Below, in pieces: positions 32,934 through 41,681 of a DNA stretch of 46,865 bases (position 1 is the stretch's first letter; every line of letters begins with the position of its first letter). The position numbers and the translations under genes are program-made. This DNA is from CAYFUG01 sp964346295 (lineage in GTDB: Bacteria; Patescibacteriota; Minisyncoccia; Moranbacterales; DUUL01). The stretch covers positions 1 to 46,865 of the forward strand of contig CAYFUG010000012.1 in the NCBI GenBank assembly GCA_964346295.1, in the 5' to 3' direction. Below the pieces are notes generated by a model. The model saw only the letters and a list, made by a program, of their open reading frames with translations, was not told the DNA's origin and did not search any database.

Positions 32934-34160
32934 ATGCTAACTTTTATTATAGTCCTCTTAATTTTTGGTTCTTTGGTATTGGTGCACGAAGCCGGCCATT
33001 TTATAACTGCTCGTCGCAATGGAGTGATGGCAGAAGAGTTTGGCTTTGGTTTTCCGCCGAGAATTGTTGGTACTTACAAAGACAAAAAAGGCAAGCGGCG
33101 CTGGGTGTGGGGCAGTAAAAAAATTGAAGCAGAGGTCAAGGAGCGCGAAGAAACCATCTACTCCATTAACTTGATTCCTTTGGGAGGTTTTGTAAAAATC
33201 GAAGGTGAAAACGGGGAAGGCAAGGATGATCCTAAAAGCTTTGCTTCTAAGAGCGTTTGGGTCCGCTTTAAAATCCTATCTGCCGGAGTAGCCATGAATG
33301 TGGCGCTGGCTATTTTGCTGCTGTGGATTGCTTTTATGCTAGGGGCTCCCAAGGTGCTTCAAGAAGACACTGGTTATCAGCTAAAAGTAGATAAAGTGCT
33401 TTCAGGAGGTCCAGCGGCAGAGGCTGGACTCCAGCAAGATGATCAGATTTTAGCCGTTACCCCGCAAGCCGGGGAAAATTCCGGAGAAGAGATCGCGATT
33501 ACCGCTCCTGGACATATCCAAGAAATTCTAGGCAATCACAAAGGAGAGGCAGTGGTATTTGAAGTGTTACGGTCTAATGAGCGCCAAGAATTGAAAGTGG
33601 CCGTTCGTTCCGAGGCTCCCGAAGGCCAAGGATTAACCGGTATCGAAATCAAAAACCTCTACCAGCGTTATGGACCATTAGAATCTTTGGGATTAGCTTT
33701 TAAAACTACGGGCTTGGTGGGCTGGAAGATTTTAGAATTTTTGGGAGACTTATTAGCTCGTACTTTTGGAGAACGACCTGTGAAGCCGGCTGTTAAGGAT
33801 GTAGCGGGGCCGGTAGGAATTATTTATGTAATCAATTATTTCACTCAAGGTCTCTTAACTTCAGTGAAAGAAGGTCAAATTGCAGAGATTATGCAGAGCT
33901 TGGCAGTGTTGTTTCAATTTACCGCCTTGCTTTCAGTTAACTTAGCAATCGTTAATTTTTTGCCATTGCCAGCCCTAGACGGGGGGCGAGTAGTTTTTTT
34001 GGGAATTGAAAAAATCAAGGGTAAGCCGGTAGATGAAAAACTGGAGGGATTGATTCACCTAACTGGCTTTGTTTTACTTTTAGGTTTAATGGTCTTAATT
34101 GCCTATAATGATTTTATTAATTTCTCCATCATTGAGAAGATCAAGGGATTATTTGGTTAG
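32934..34160 (+). CDS. rseP: RIP metalloprotease RseP (site-2 protease)
   Basis: This 408-residue integral membrane zinc protease has the HEAGH zinc motif in the first helix (H18, E19, H22), a PDZ domain in the middle (about 150-235, SGGPAAEAGLQQDDQIL), and the third zinc ligand in NFLPLPALDGGRV (about 340-352). It cuts membrane-spanning anti-sigma factors or signal-peptide remnants within the membrane. The length fits the single-PDZ forms. The genes commonly beside it (dxr, ispU, cdsA) are absent. Confidence 0.95.
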   Translation: MLTFIIVLLIFGSLVLVHEAGHFITARRNGVMAEEFGFGFPPRIVGTYKDKKGKRRWVWGSKKIEAEVKEREETIYSINLIPLGGFVKIEGENGEGKDDPKSFASKSVWVRFKILSAGVAMNVALAILLLWIAFMLGAPKVLQEDTGYQLKVDKVLSGGPAAEAGLQQDDQILAVTPQAGENSGEEIAITAPGHIQEILGNHKGEAVVFEVLRSNERQELKVAVRSEAPEGQGLTGIEIKNLYQRYGPLESLGLAFKTTGLVGWKILEFLGDLLARTFGERPVKPAVKDVAGPVGIIYVINYFTQGLLTSVKEGQIAEIMQSLAVLFQFTALLSVNLAIVNFLPLPALDGGRVVFLGIEKIKGKPVDEKLEGLIHLTGFVLLLGLMVLIAYNDFINFSIIEKIKGLFG

Positions 34161-34287
34161 AAAATTTTGGCGTTTTCGTAGCAAATGGCAGGGACAAGAA
34201 AATCTTCGCTGCTCGTTCATCGTATCCCTTAGTATAGATCAGTGAGCTCCTATTTGCTTCTTCATTAAAAATTAAAATAAAAGATAA

Positions 34288-34617
34288 ATGTATCTTGAGA
34301 TAATTAAATCACTAGTTATTATCTGGCTAGCCTATTCTTTTTCAACAACAGTTTTGTTTGATAGTAGCCGTAGCGCAGAAAGCGCTCCAGAGAAAATTCT
34401 TGCAATTATTATTGTTATTCCTATATTGACAGTTCTTTTTATTCGATCAATTACTGTTTATAAAAAAAGGAGACTAGAATTTTCAGAAAAAGGAATTCTC
34501 TTTGAGATTTATAGAAGCGTCTTTTTTCTGAGTGCGTTAATAGCAGTAGCTGTTCTTTCTTCTGTTGTCATAATCCTGGGCTTGCTTTTCCTTGGGCTAG
34601 CCGGGGTTTTTGGTTGA
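34288..34617 (+). CDS. Small membrane protein, three TM helices
   Basis: This 109-residue protein has hydrophobic segments at about 4-22, 36-54 and 75-107. The middle loop is basic (VYKKRRLEFSEKG), suggesting it is cytoplasmic. No family was recognised. It follows rseP by 127 bases. Confidence 0.6.
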   Translation: MYLEIIKSLVIIWLAYSFSTTVLFDSSRSAESAPEKILAIIIVIPILTVLFIRSITVYKKRRLEFSEKGILFEIYRSVFFLSALIAVAVLSSVVIILGLLFLGLAGVFG

Positions 34618-34654
34618 TAAAATTTTCAAAAATAACCCTCATTGTTGCTGGAGA

Positions 34655-34795
34655 GGGGCTGGTCCCCAGTCTACTTGGCGACGCAAATAGGATTTCGATT
34701 ACAAGAGTAGAGTTGGGATTTTAACTCCTGATCAGCAATAAAACTTCTGGTAAATAATAAGGGTTAGCTACTGGAATTTTAAGCGAACCGCTTAA
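34655..34795 (+). other. Hairpins upstream of manC
   Basis: GGGG-CTGGT-CCCC (34655-34667) and TTAAGCG-AAC-CGCTTAA (34779-34795, perfect) lie in the gap before the mannose-1-phosphate guanylyltransferase gene. The second is followed by GTTATT, not a strong T run. Confidence 0.4.
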
Positions 34796-34837
34796 GTTAT
34801 TCACAGGAACTGAAATAAAAAGTTAATTAATATTAAG

Positions 34838-35932
34838 ATGCGAGTTGTAATTTTAGCGGGAGGCAGTGGGAGTCGATTGTGGCCGATGAGTCGACAGGAC
34901 AAGCCCAAGCAGTTTTGTAAATTGATTAGCGAGAAAACCATGTTAGAAGAGACCCTGGATCGGTTTTCTAGTTATTCTCAGGAGAAGATTTTTATCGCCA
35001 CCACCAAAGAACTTTTGCCGGAAGTTAAAGCAAGTTTAAAGGATTTTCCCGAAGAGAATATCATCTTGGAACCGGCTCGACGGGACACCGGACCGGCGAT
35101 GGGGTTTGCAGCTCTTAAGCTGAGTCTCTTGGATTCAACTGAGCCGATGGCCTTTATCCCCTCTGATCATCACATTGGTCGGGTTGATAATTTTTTGCAG
35201 TCGATTCGCCAAGCGGAAAAAGTAATCTTGGAGACTGGTAAATTGTTGGATATTTCTGTTCATCCTACTTCGCCTAATACGGCCCTAGGATACACTAAGG
35301 TAGGGCAACGAGAATTTGAAAAAGAAGGCGTGCAGTTTTACCAGTTCCTGGGTCACACCGAAAAACCGGATTATAAGACTGCTCAAGGATATTTAGAAGA
35401 AGGGAATTATCTTTGGCATGCTAATTATTACATGTGGACTCCCGAGAAATTCCTAGAGGCTTATCAGCAGTACGCACCGGGGATTTTTGCTCAATTGGAA
35501 AAAATGAAAGCGATTCTAGAGAAGGGTTCTCAACAGGAAGAAAAACTAGCCAGTCAACTGGAAAAGCTGTATTGCGAGATGGATAAAATTTCTATTGATT
35601 ATGCCATTACTGAACAAATGGATCCGGAGAATGTTTTGATTATTCGAGGAGATTTTGACTGGAAGGATATTGGGGCTTGGGATACTTTGCACGAGAATTT
35701 GATGACCAAAACTGACGAGCGGCGTAATTTGGTGAGGGGAGAACGCTTGAATATTGATACTTCGGGGAGTATAATCTACGGCAAAGACAATAAGTTGATT
35801 GCCACTATCGGGGTGGATGATTTAGTGATTATTGATACTGATGATGCTTTGCTGGTTTGCCCTAAATCTCGCTCGCAAGAGGTCAAAAAAGTGATTGAGG
35901 AGTTAAAAGAGCGAGGCGGAAGGTATGTCTAG
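34838..35932 (+). CDS. manC: Mannose-1-phosphate guanylyltransferase
   Basis: This 364-residue nucleotidyltransferase carries the family signature LAGGSGSRLWPMSRQDKPKQF (about 6-26), the FIPSDHHI metal site (about 107-114), NYLWHANYYMW in the sugar pocket, and GDFDWKDIGAWDTL. It makes GDP-mannose from mannose-1-phosphate and GTP for glycans. It lacks the C-terminal isomerase half of two-domain ManC/AlgA enzymes, so it is the short form. It stands alone, with no glycan cluster in the window. The product could be used for surface polysaccharide or glycoprotein. Confidence 0.93.
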   Translation: MRVVILAGGSGSRLWPMSRQDKPKQFCKLISEKTMLEETLDRFSSYSQEKIFIATTKELLPEVKASLKDFPEENIILEPARRDTGPAMGFAALKLSLLDSTEPMAFIPSDHHIGRVDNFLQSIRQAEKVILETGKLLDISVHPTSPNTALGYTKVGQREFEKEGVQFYQFLGHTEKPDYKTAQGYLEEGNYLWHANYYMWTPEKFLEAYQQYAPGIFAQLEKMKAILEKGSQQEEKLASQLEKLYCEMDKISIDYAITEQMDPENVLIIRGDFDWKDIGAWDTLHENLMTKTDERRNLVRGERLNIDTSGSIIYGKDNKLIATIGVDDLVIIDTDDALLVCPKSRSQEVKKVIEELKERGGRYV

Positions 35933-36035
35933 TTAGTTATTTGGTGATTTGGAAGTAAGTAAGAGAGAATTTTGTAGCTGGATTTAGTCATTTCATTAAA
36001 AATTTACAATTTAAATAGAACCTACTAGAATCTAG

Positions 36036-36071
36036 ATGGCTAAAGTTAAAACTAAACCAAAATATAAATGA
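36036..36071 (+). CDS. Possible 11-residue basic leader peptide overlapping the next start
   Basis: ATG at 36036 opens MAKVKTKPKYK and ends at a TGA (36069-36071) that overlaps the next gene's ATG (36068-36070) as ATGA. A four-base overlap is the classic layout for translational coupling. Five of the 11 residues are lysine. The peptide may be a leader only, or chance in an A-rich region. Confidence 0.35.
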   Translation: MAKVKTKPKYK

Positions 36072-36634
36072 AAAGAAAAGATTTCCATCTTCACAAAACC
36101 GAGAAATATCTAGGGATGTCCTTTATGTTTTTGTCGGCAGCGCTAGTTTTTTATATTTCTGCTTTTGCCTGGGTGGAATTACAGTCACCAGAAGATCCCT
36201 TAGCGCGGGTTGTCTCTCAGCAAGGCCCTCTTGTTTTAGGAAGTAGAAATCAGCGAGAAGTGGATCGAGGGGATCAAAGAGGGCGGTATTTTTTGATAAG
36301 TAACTCCCTTGATCGTCAGGGTCAAATAGCATATCCCAGAAATTACTTTGGGGAAGAGGTGGAAGCTGTCTATTTTGAAGTAGGGCTTCAAAGCCAAAAT
36401 CACTCCCGGGTTAGCCTCCGAGTGCACTACCTAGAGGACGGGAAAAGTGGGGCAGAAGTGCCGATTTTAGAAGAAGAAGTTGAGACTTTATTGCAACAAC
36501 CGGCTGTCCAATTCGAACTTCACCGGCCAGGAGCTAGCTGGCAACTAAAGGGCATTTTTCGGGCGGTAGCGCAGGTTTATTCAGCAGAGGATGAATTGAT
36601 TCGAGAAGAAGAGCAGGTGTTTGAAATTTACTAG
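36068..36634 (+). CDS. Single-pass membrane protein with extracytoplasmic beta domain
   Basis: This 188-residue protein has a basic N-terminus, one membrane helix (about 16-37) and an outer part of alternating strands (EAVYFEVGLQSQN, RVSLRVHYLED, WQLKGIFRAVAQVY), like a small immunoglobulin-like fold. No family was recognised. Its ATG overlaps the stop of an 11-codon ORF, which may couple translation. Confidence 0.65.
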   Translation: MKRKDFHLHKTEKYLGMSFMFLSAALVFYISAFAWVELQSPEDPLARVVSQQGPLVLGSRNQREVDRGDQRGRYFLISNSLDRQGQIAYPRNYFGEEVEAVYFEVGLQSQNHSRVSLRVHYLEDGKSGAEVPILEEEVETLLQQPAVQFELHRPGASWQLKGIFRAVAQVYSAEDELIREEEQVFEIY

Positions 36635-36783
36635 CCTAGGCTAGTTTTTAGTGAGAAGAGGACTTAGCGATTAATGATGATCAAAGTTAAAAGAGCATGT
36701 CGATAATTAGTGTAAGTATCAGATTTTTTCGCCTAAAATAAAATCAAGAAGTTGATAGTAATAAATATTTATTATCTATAACT

Positions 36784-37623
36784 ATGTCTTGGGAGTGGTG
36801 GCAAAATTTACCCTTGAGAATTGATCCGATTGCTTTGGAAATCGGATTTTTTTCTGTTCGCTGGTATTCTTTAATGTACCTAGTTTCTTTTGGGATAATT
36901 TTCTGGCTTCTCTTGAGGAGATTGAAAAAAGAAGGACAGTTTCGAGCTTTAGTAAAAAATGAAAAATCGGAGGAGTTTTTGGAACGCCTGGTGACCTGGA
37001 TAATTATCGGCTTATTTTTAGGGGCACGGTTAGGTTATGTAGCTTTTTATGACTTTGGTTACTTCGTTCAGCATCCCCTAGAGATTATCTGGCCCTTTCG
37101 AGAGGGGGATTTTACGGGAATATCTGGGCTTTCTTTTCACGGGGGACTAATTGGTATTTTGCTGGCAGGGTGGCTATTTTCTCGTAAGCATCAGAGGAGT
37201 TGGTGGCAAATGGCAGATCTGACGGTGCCTTTTTATCCTCTGGGAATCTTTTTGGTTCGAATTGGTAACTTTATTAACGGAGAGCTCTTCGGCAGGCCAA
37301 CCGAAGTTCCTTGGGGAATGCATTTCTCTCAATCAGAAAATTTTTTGCGCCATCCTTCTCAACTTTACGAGGCTCTAGGAGAAGGACTGTTGTTATTTTT
37401 GTTTCTCTTATGGGCTAAAAATAAAACTTGGGCCCGAGGTCGACTTCTCTCTTTCTTTTTGATTGGCTATGGGGCGATTCGTTTTGGAATAGAGTTTTTT
37501 CGGCGGCCGGACCCGCAACTGGGATTACTAGTTTTGGGATTGACAATGGGGCAAATATTATGCTTGACTATGCTTGCGGCAGGAGTCCGTCTGTTGTTGC
37601 TGAGAAAACATCAAGAATATTGA
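36784..37623 (+). CDS. lgt: Prolipoprotein diacylglyceryl transferase
   Basis: This 279-residue polytopic enzyme has VRWYSLMYLVSFGI near the N-terminus, SGLSFHGGLIG (essential His), and the Lgt signature RIGNFINGELFGRPT (about 159-173), then HPSQLYEALGEG. Lgt moves diacylglyceryl from phosphatidylglycerol to the lipobox cysteine. This fits the four lipoproteins of the window. lspA is not present here. Confidence 0.96.
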   Translation: MSWEWWQNLPLRIDPIALEIGFFSVRWYSLMYLVSFGIIFWLLLRRLKKEGQFRALVKNEKSEEFLERLVTWIIIGLFLGARLGYVAFYDFGYFVQHPLEIIWPFREGDFTGISGLSFHGGLIGILLAGWLFSRKHQRSWWQMADLTVPFYPLGIFLVRIGNFINGELFGRPTEVPWGMHFSQSENFLRHPSQLYEALGEGLLLFLFLLWAKNKTWARGRLLSFFLIGYGAIRFGIEFFRRPDPQLGLLVLGLTMGQILCLTMLAAGVRLLLLRKHQEY

Positions 37624-37699
37624 TCTACTTACTTAAATAATTGTCGCGTAGCTTAGATACTTAGGAGGGATAGTGTGATTTAAGCCTTAAATTTAAAAA

Positions 37700-39238
37700 A
37701 TGGCGAGAGAACATCAACTTTTCCCTGACTCCCACCCCGTAGAGGAGAAGATTCGAGGGCAAATTGAAACTAAAAGTCGTAAAAGAAAATATTCTGTTAC
37801 TCCGCTAGTGTATTGGTCAATGGCACTGGCTTTTTTTGCGGTGATATTTCTCTGGGGTTTTTGGAGTAAAGGTACTCAAGCCTTAGGGTGGAATTTTAGT
37901 ATCTTCTCGATTTTGTTATTAGTAATGTTTTTCCACCTTACCAAAAAAGATCCTCGGGAAAAGAAGACTTTATTTTGGCTAGTACCAGCTGGAATGATAG
38001 TTTTAAGCTTTGCTCTTTTTGAAAATCCCTTTCTTAAGAATATCAACTTCTTCTTAGTGCTACCTCTTATCGTGACGCTCTTTTTTGCTTATGATTTAAC
38101 GGATAAGACTTCTATTAGAAGGTGGAATTTTGAATTAATCCTGCGCTTGATAGTAGAGAGGATTTCTTTTTTGGGGGATATTGGGAGGTGCTTTAGCCAA
38201 TTCTTTGAGATTTTAAGTCCTCTCAAGAAAAAAGTAGCCTTTAAGAAAGTACGGAGTATTTTGCTGGGTGTGGTAATTTTCTTATTTCTAGCTTTTGTAG
38301 TGGTGATTCCCTTGCTTTCTTCGGCAGACCCGGCTTTCGGAAGTCGTTTAAAAGAGATAGTGGAATTTTTAGGAATCGCTGCCTTCTTTAGTTGGCTGGG
38401 AGATCTATTTCAGGAGGGTCTTTTCTGGCGAGTAATTTTCTTTTTGTTTTTAATTCCCACTTTAATGGCCTACTTCTACGCTCTTCCTGGGAAAGGTTCC
38501 ACTATTAAGTGGTGGACGATTAGTCCCGTTAAAAAAACTCGGGATTCAGTAATAGCCGGGATCGTGGTAGGAGGAACTTTGCTGCTCTATCTTTTGTTTT
38601 TGTGGGTGCAACTAGAGAGTCTTTGGGCGATCACCTTACCAGAAGAATTTAGAAGCGTGGAGACGATTACCAAGAAAGGTTTTTGGCAACTATTTTTCTT
38701 ATCTTTGCTTAATATTTTCTTTTTCTTTTTTTATTATCGCAAAACCAACTCTGTCGCCCAAAAAATCCTCACTGCCTTTACTGTCGCTTCTCTGGCTTTG
38801 TTGTTGCTGGCTGGTAAGCAGATGTTTTTGTATGTCTTTTATTACGGTCTAAGTTATGAGAAATTTTTTGCTGCTTATGTAGTTATCTATTGTGCGGTGT
38901 TGTTTATATGGTTAATTAAGCAACTGCTTAGTCGAGAAGATCAGGATGTAGTGAAATTTTTAGTTTTTTCCTTGCTTTGGATGTATGCCATTTTGACAAT
39001 TTTGCCAGTAGAGCGTTTCATTTTTACTACTAACGCTAGTTTGGTGAAGCAAGAGGATAGCCGGATTAATATGTATGAATTACAGATGCTTTCTTCGGAT
39101 GTTTATCCTCTAGCAAGCGTTTACCGAAAAGATGAAAAATGGCGAGAGCACTGGTCCGGTTGGCATAAAAAATGGCGCTATATTAGTAAAAACAAGCACT
39201 GGTACGAGAAAAACCTGTCGGACTTGTGGATTAAGTAG
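37700..39238 (+). CDS. Large polytopic membrane protein, DUF4153/DUF4173-like
   Basis: After a 38-residue basic N-terminus, this 512-residue protein has about 12 hydrophobic helices. The pattern fits DUF4173 from memory: a central SADPAFGSRLKEIVEFLG, the TITKKGFWQLFFLSLLNI segment, and LFVFYYGLSYEKFFAAYV-like sequence near residue 390. The C-terminal 80 residues are soluble and aromatic-rich (WREHWSGWHKKWRY). The function of the family is unknown. Confidence 0.7.
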   Translation: MAREHQLFPDSHPVEEKIRGQIETKSRKRKYSVTPLVYWSMALAFFAVIFLWGFWSKGTQALGWNFSIFSILLLVMFFHLTKKDPREKKTLFWLVPAGMIVLSFALFENPFLKNINFFLVLPLIVTLFFAYDLTDKTSIRRWNFELILRLIVERISFLGDIGRCFSQFFEILSPLKKKVAFKKVRSILLGVVIFLFLAFVVVIPLLSSADPAFGSRLKEIVEFLGIAAFFSWLGDLFQEGLFWRVIFFLFLIPTLMAYFYALPGKGSTIKWWTISPVKKTRDSVIAGIVVGGTLLLYLLFLWVQLESLWAITLPEEFRSVETITKKGFWQLFFLSLLNIFFFFFYYRKTNSVAQKILTAFTVASLALLLLAGKQMFLYVFYYGLSYEKFFAAYVVIYCAVLFIWLIKQLLSREDQDVVKFLVFSLLWMYAILTILPVERFIFTTNASLVKQEDSRINMYELQMLSSDVYPLASVYRKDEKWREHWSGWHKKWRYISKNKHWYEKNLSDLWIK

Positions 39239-39241
39239 AGA

Positions 39242-39357
39242 GGACTTTTAAATTTGGCTTCGTTGTTGGATTCTGCGGTTCGCTTTTACCGCACCCTTCA
39301 GCGCGTCTCAAGCGAAGCCCTGAATTCGCCTAGAATCGTATCCAAATAAAAGAGTCC
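39242..39357. repeat. Palindromic intergenic element, possible third family member
   Basis: The ends GGACTTTTAAATTTGG (39242-39257) and CCAAATAAAAGAGTCC (39342-39357) are imperfect inverted repeats. Inside, GGCTTCG (39255-39261) pairs perfectly with CGAAGCC (39312-39318), and TGCGGT pairs with ACCGCA (about 39274-39293). Length, position after a stop codon and end layout resemble the copies at 24268 and 29205, but the sequence match is weak. Confidence 0.5.
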
Positions 39358-39490
39358 CAATCAGTTAAAACTGATGATGGTTGGCGAGTTGACGAAACTC
39401 TTTGCCAGAATGGAAGCGGAATTCATAATTAGTCTGTAGCTGGTAGCCCGGAGCCCTTAGTTTTTAAAAGTTAATTTTTAGTAAGTAGTT

Positions 39491-40687
39491 TTGAAAATCT
39501 TAGCAATCGAAACATCTTGCGATGAAACGGCAATAGCGATTTTAGAGGGAGGTGAGGAGCCTCGGATTTTGGCGAATGTGGTTTCTTCCCAAGGGGCAGT
39601 GCATGCGCCTTGGGGCGGGGTAGTGCCTAATTTGGCGGCCCGGGAACATCTCAAAAATTTGCCACTGGTGCTGCAAAAAGCCTTGAGTCAGGCCAGTTTA
39701 AAGCTTAGTAAGATTGACTATTTAGCCGTTACTCAAGGACCAGGCTTGATTCCGGCCTTAGTTTTGGGGGTTAATTTTGCTAAAGCTTTGAGCTATACTC
39801 TCAAAAGGCCTTTACTAGGAGTTCATCACATCGAAGGCCATCTCTATGCTAATTTACTCCCTTCTAAAGAACCTAGGAGGCTAGTAGCGAAGGCAAATTC
39901 TTCTCAGTCTGAAATAAAAAAGAAAGAATGGTTGCAATTTCCGGTGGTGGCATTGGTGGTCTCCGGGGGGCATACTCAATTGATTTTAATGAAAGAGCAT
40001 TTACAGTATCAAATTCTAGGCCAGACTCAAGATGATGCAGCGGGAGAGGCTTTTGACAAAGTGGCAAAAATGTTGGATTTGGGTTATCCGGGCGGGCCGA
40101 TTGTTTCCAATCAGGCCCAGGAATTCCGAGAATTACTTGCCAAAAAAGATGCTTCCATTTTACCCGAAATGAAAGAACTTACTTTTCCTCGTCCCATGCT
40201 TAACAAAAGGAACCTGGATTTTTCCTTTTCGGGACTCAAGACGGCCGTGAGTTATTTTTGGAAGAAATTAGAAGTTCGTGAGTTAAATGAAGTGGAACTG
40301 AACCGATGGAGGACAGTTATTTGTTGGGCGTTTGAGGAAGCGGTAGTAGAAGTTTTAACCGCTAAGAGCTTGCGAGCGGCACAAGAGCAGAGAGTGGAAA
40401 CCTTTCTTTTGAGTGGGGGAGTGGCAGCTAATGAAAGGCTAAGAGGCAGATTACAAGAAATCTTTTCTGAGAAAGCTTCACAAGTAAAAATACTAATGCC
40501 AGCGCTGCGTTTTTGCGGAGATAATGCTGCAATGATTGCCAGGGCGGCTTATCAGCGAATTATCCAATTTCAAGCTCAATTGCAGCTTAATCTAAAAGGC
40601 ACTAGACCAAAAAGCAACCCGAAAAAGGTTGCCTGGGAAGATAATTGGAAAAACTTAGAGGCAAAAGCAAATCTAGAATTAGGCTAA
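39491..40687 (+). CDS. tsaD: tRNA N6-adenosine threonylcarbamoyltransferase TsaD
   Basis: This 398-residue ASKHA-fold enzyme begins KILAIETSCDETAIAIL and has the metal-binding HHIEGH (H113 and H117), VSGGHTQLI, DDAAGEAFDKVAKMLDLGYPGGP, and SGGVAANERLR. TsaD with TsaB and TsaE makes t6A37 on ANN-reading tRNAs. About 20 extra charged residues (about 125-148) lie between the metal motif and VSGGHTQ, compared with E. coli. The start is TTG, immediately before the conserved first strand. Confidence 0.96.
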   Translation: MKILAIETSCDETAIAILEGGEEPRILANVVSSQGAVHAPWGGVVPNLAAREHLKNLPLVLQKALSQASLKLSKIDYLAVTQGPGLIPALVLGVNFAKALSYTLKRPLLGVHHIEGHLYANLLPSKEPRRLVAKANSSQSEIKKKEWLQFPVVALVVSGGHTQLILMKEHLQYQILGQTQDDAAGEAFDKVAKMLDLGYPGGPIVSNQAQEFRELLAKKDASILPEMKELTFPRPMLNKRNLDFSFSGLKTAVSYFWKKLEVRELNEVELNRWRTVICWAFEEAVVEVLTAKSLRAAQEQRVETFLLSGGVAANERLRGRLQEIFSEKASQVKILMPALRFCGDNAAMIARAAYQRIIQFQAQLQLNLKGTRPKSNPKKVAWEDNWKNLEAKANLELG

Positions 40688-40764
40688 TTTAATCTAATCC
40701 GTTTAATCCAATTTTTGGATTTTAGATGATTGCTAAATTTATCAGTAACTAATAACTTGCTTTT

Positions 40765-40800
40765 ACCAAAGTGCCCTAATCTAATCAAGGGAGGTTTTTT
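40765..40800 (+). terminator. Probable terminator after tsaD
   Basis: CCCT (40774-40777) pairs with AGGG (40788-40791), with an outer ACC/GGT step, and TTTTTT follows (to 40800). The stem is short, so confidence is moderate. It also sits at the end of the convergent minus-strand gene. Confidence 0.5.
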
Positions 40801-41038
40801 AGTTTTCAATCTCTTGGCTTTCGACTTCAGGATCCTTTTTCTGGTCTTTTTGAGCTGACTTCTTGAGGGGCTTTGTTAGATTAACTAGGGCCAAATATCC
40901 CAAGACAACTATCCCAAGGGCTAAAACAGAGTACTCCAAGAGTAAGCTTTCTTGTTCTGCCTGAACTACATCCCAAAAAGCCAGTCCACTTAACAGAAAA
41001 ACTACCATTACCACGATAAGAGTGAAGAATCTTTGCAT
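40799..41038 (-). CDS. Small membrane protein, two TM helices
   Basis: This 79-residue protein has two hydrophobic segments (about 5-24 and 35-54) and a charged C-terminal tail (KKSAQKDQKKDPEVESQEIE). It lies downstream of rplU on the same strand, 24 bases away, where rpmA would normally be. No family was recognised. Confidence 0.65.
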   Translation of the reverse strand: MQRFFTLIVVMVVFLLSGLAFWDVVQAEQESLLLEYSVLALGIVVLGYLALVNLTKPLKKSAQKDQKKDPEVESQEIEN

Positions 41039-41062
41039 ATTTTTGTTTTAAAGATTGTTTTA

Positions 41063-41380
41063 TTAAAAATTAATCTTTTCAATTTTCACTTGAGTAAAGG
41101 GTTGCCGGTGGCCCTGCTTCTTTAGCTGGCGCTTTTTGGCTTTGTGTTTGATGATGGTAATTTTGGGGTAACGAGCTTGCGTAACCACTTTACCGGTTAC
41201 TTTAGCTCCTGCTACTAAGGGAGCGCCAACCTTAGGGTCTTCGCCTTCCTCTCCTGCTAAAAGAACTTCTTCAAAGTTAACAGTTGCGTTTTCTTCGAGG
41301 TCGAGTTTCTCTACTTTAATCAAGTCACCTTCTTGAACTTTGTATTGCTTGCCGCCAGTTTTGATTACTGCTACTTTCAT
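41063..41380 (-). CDS. rplU: 50S ribosomal protein L21
   Basis: This 105-residue protein is a clear L21: MKVAVIKTGGKQYKVQEGDLIKVEKL at the start, the VLLAGEEG loop, and the C-terminal KHKAKKRQLKKQGHRQPFTQVKI. L21 binds 23S rRNA near L20. The length is normal. The usual partner rpmA (L27) does not follow; a small membrane protein gene does. It is read from the promoter at 41416-41444. Confidence 0.97.
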   Translation of the reverse strand: MKVAVIKTGGKQYKVQEGDLIKVEKLDLEENATVNFEEVLLAGEEGEDPKVGAPLVAGAKVTGKVVTQARYPKITIIKHKAKKRQLKKQGHRQPFTQVKIEKINF

Positions 41381-41415
41381 AATTAAAATTTAATAAACTT
41401 AGAATTTCAAACTTT

Positions 41416-41444
41416 AGTATGCCAAGCTCGGAGGAAAAAGTCAA
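41416..41444 (-). promoter_or_regulatory. Promoter of rplU
   Basis: On the minus strand, -35 TTGACT (complement of 41439-41444) and -10 CATACT (complement of 41416-41421) are 17 bases apart, with TGG before the -10 (extended -10). The leader would be about 28 bases. Confidence 0.7.
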
Positions 41445-41486
41445 TCGGAAGTCGAGCAAATTGGCTTTCCGGGTTGTCTGAGGAAT

Positions 41487-41654
41487 CTAAATTTCTTTTA
41501 CTAAGTGAAACAAGGGAATAGTAGAATGTTTGCAAGCATAAAAGCCAGCCGCTTTATAATCTTTATATTCGCCAGAGAAGAGCCCGTCGGTTCCCTCATC
41601 TACCATCCACTCCTTTCCTTTAGGCTCAGGGTCCGATAGTCATTCTTCGTCTTT
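41487..41654 (-). pseudogene. msrB relic (peptide-methionine R-sulfoxide reductase)
   Basis: Reading leftward from 41654 gives KDEE, then a TGA stop where tryptophan is usual, then LSDPEPKGKEWMVDEGTDG and LFSGEYKDYKAAGFYACKHS followed by TIPLF, ending at TAG (41487-41489). This matches the N-terminal half of MsrB (KDEEW, GTE.PFTGEYWDHKE.G.Y.C..CG.PLF). The second cysteine of the zinc CxxC is lost (CKHS), there is no start codon, and the catalytic half is missing. It is a decayed remnant. Confidence 0.75.
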
Positions 41655-41681
41655 TTACCGACTAAAGTTACTTGCGTTTAA

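Noticed and set aside
29376..41654. TGA read as a sense codon (as in Gracilibacteria), suggested by in-frame TGA in the Nudix and msrB fragments.
   Set aside because: mreB, lgt, porD-adjacent and several other intact genes end naturally at TGA, and both fragments have other lesions (deleted motifs, lost cysteine, no start), so they are pseudogenes.
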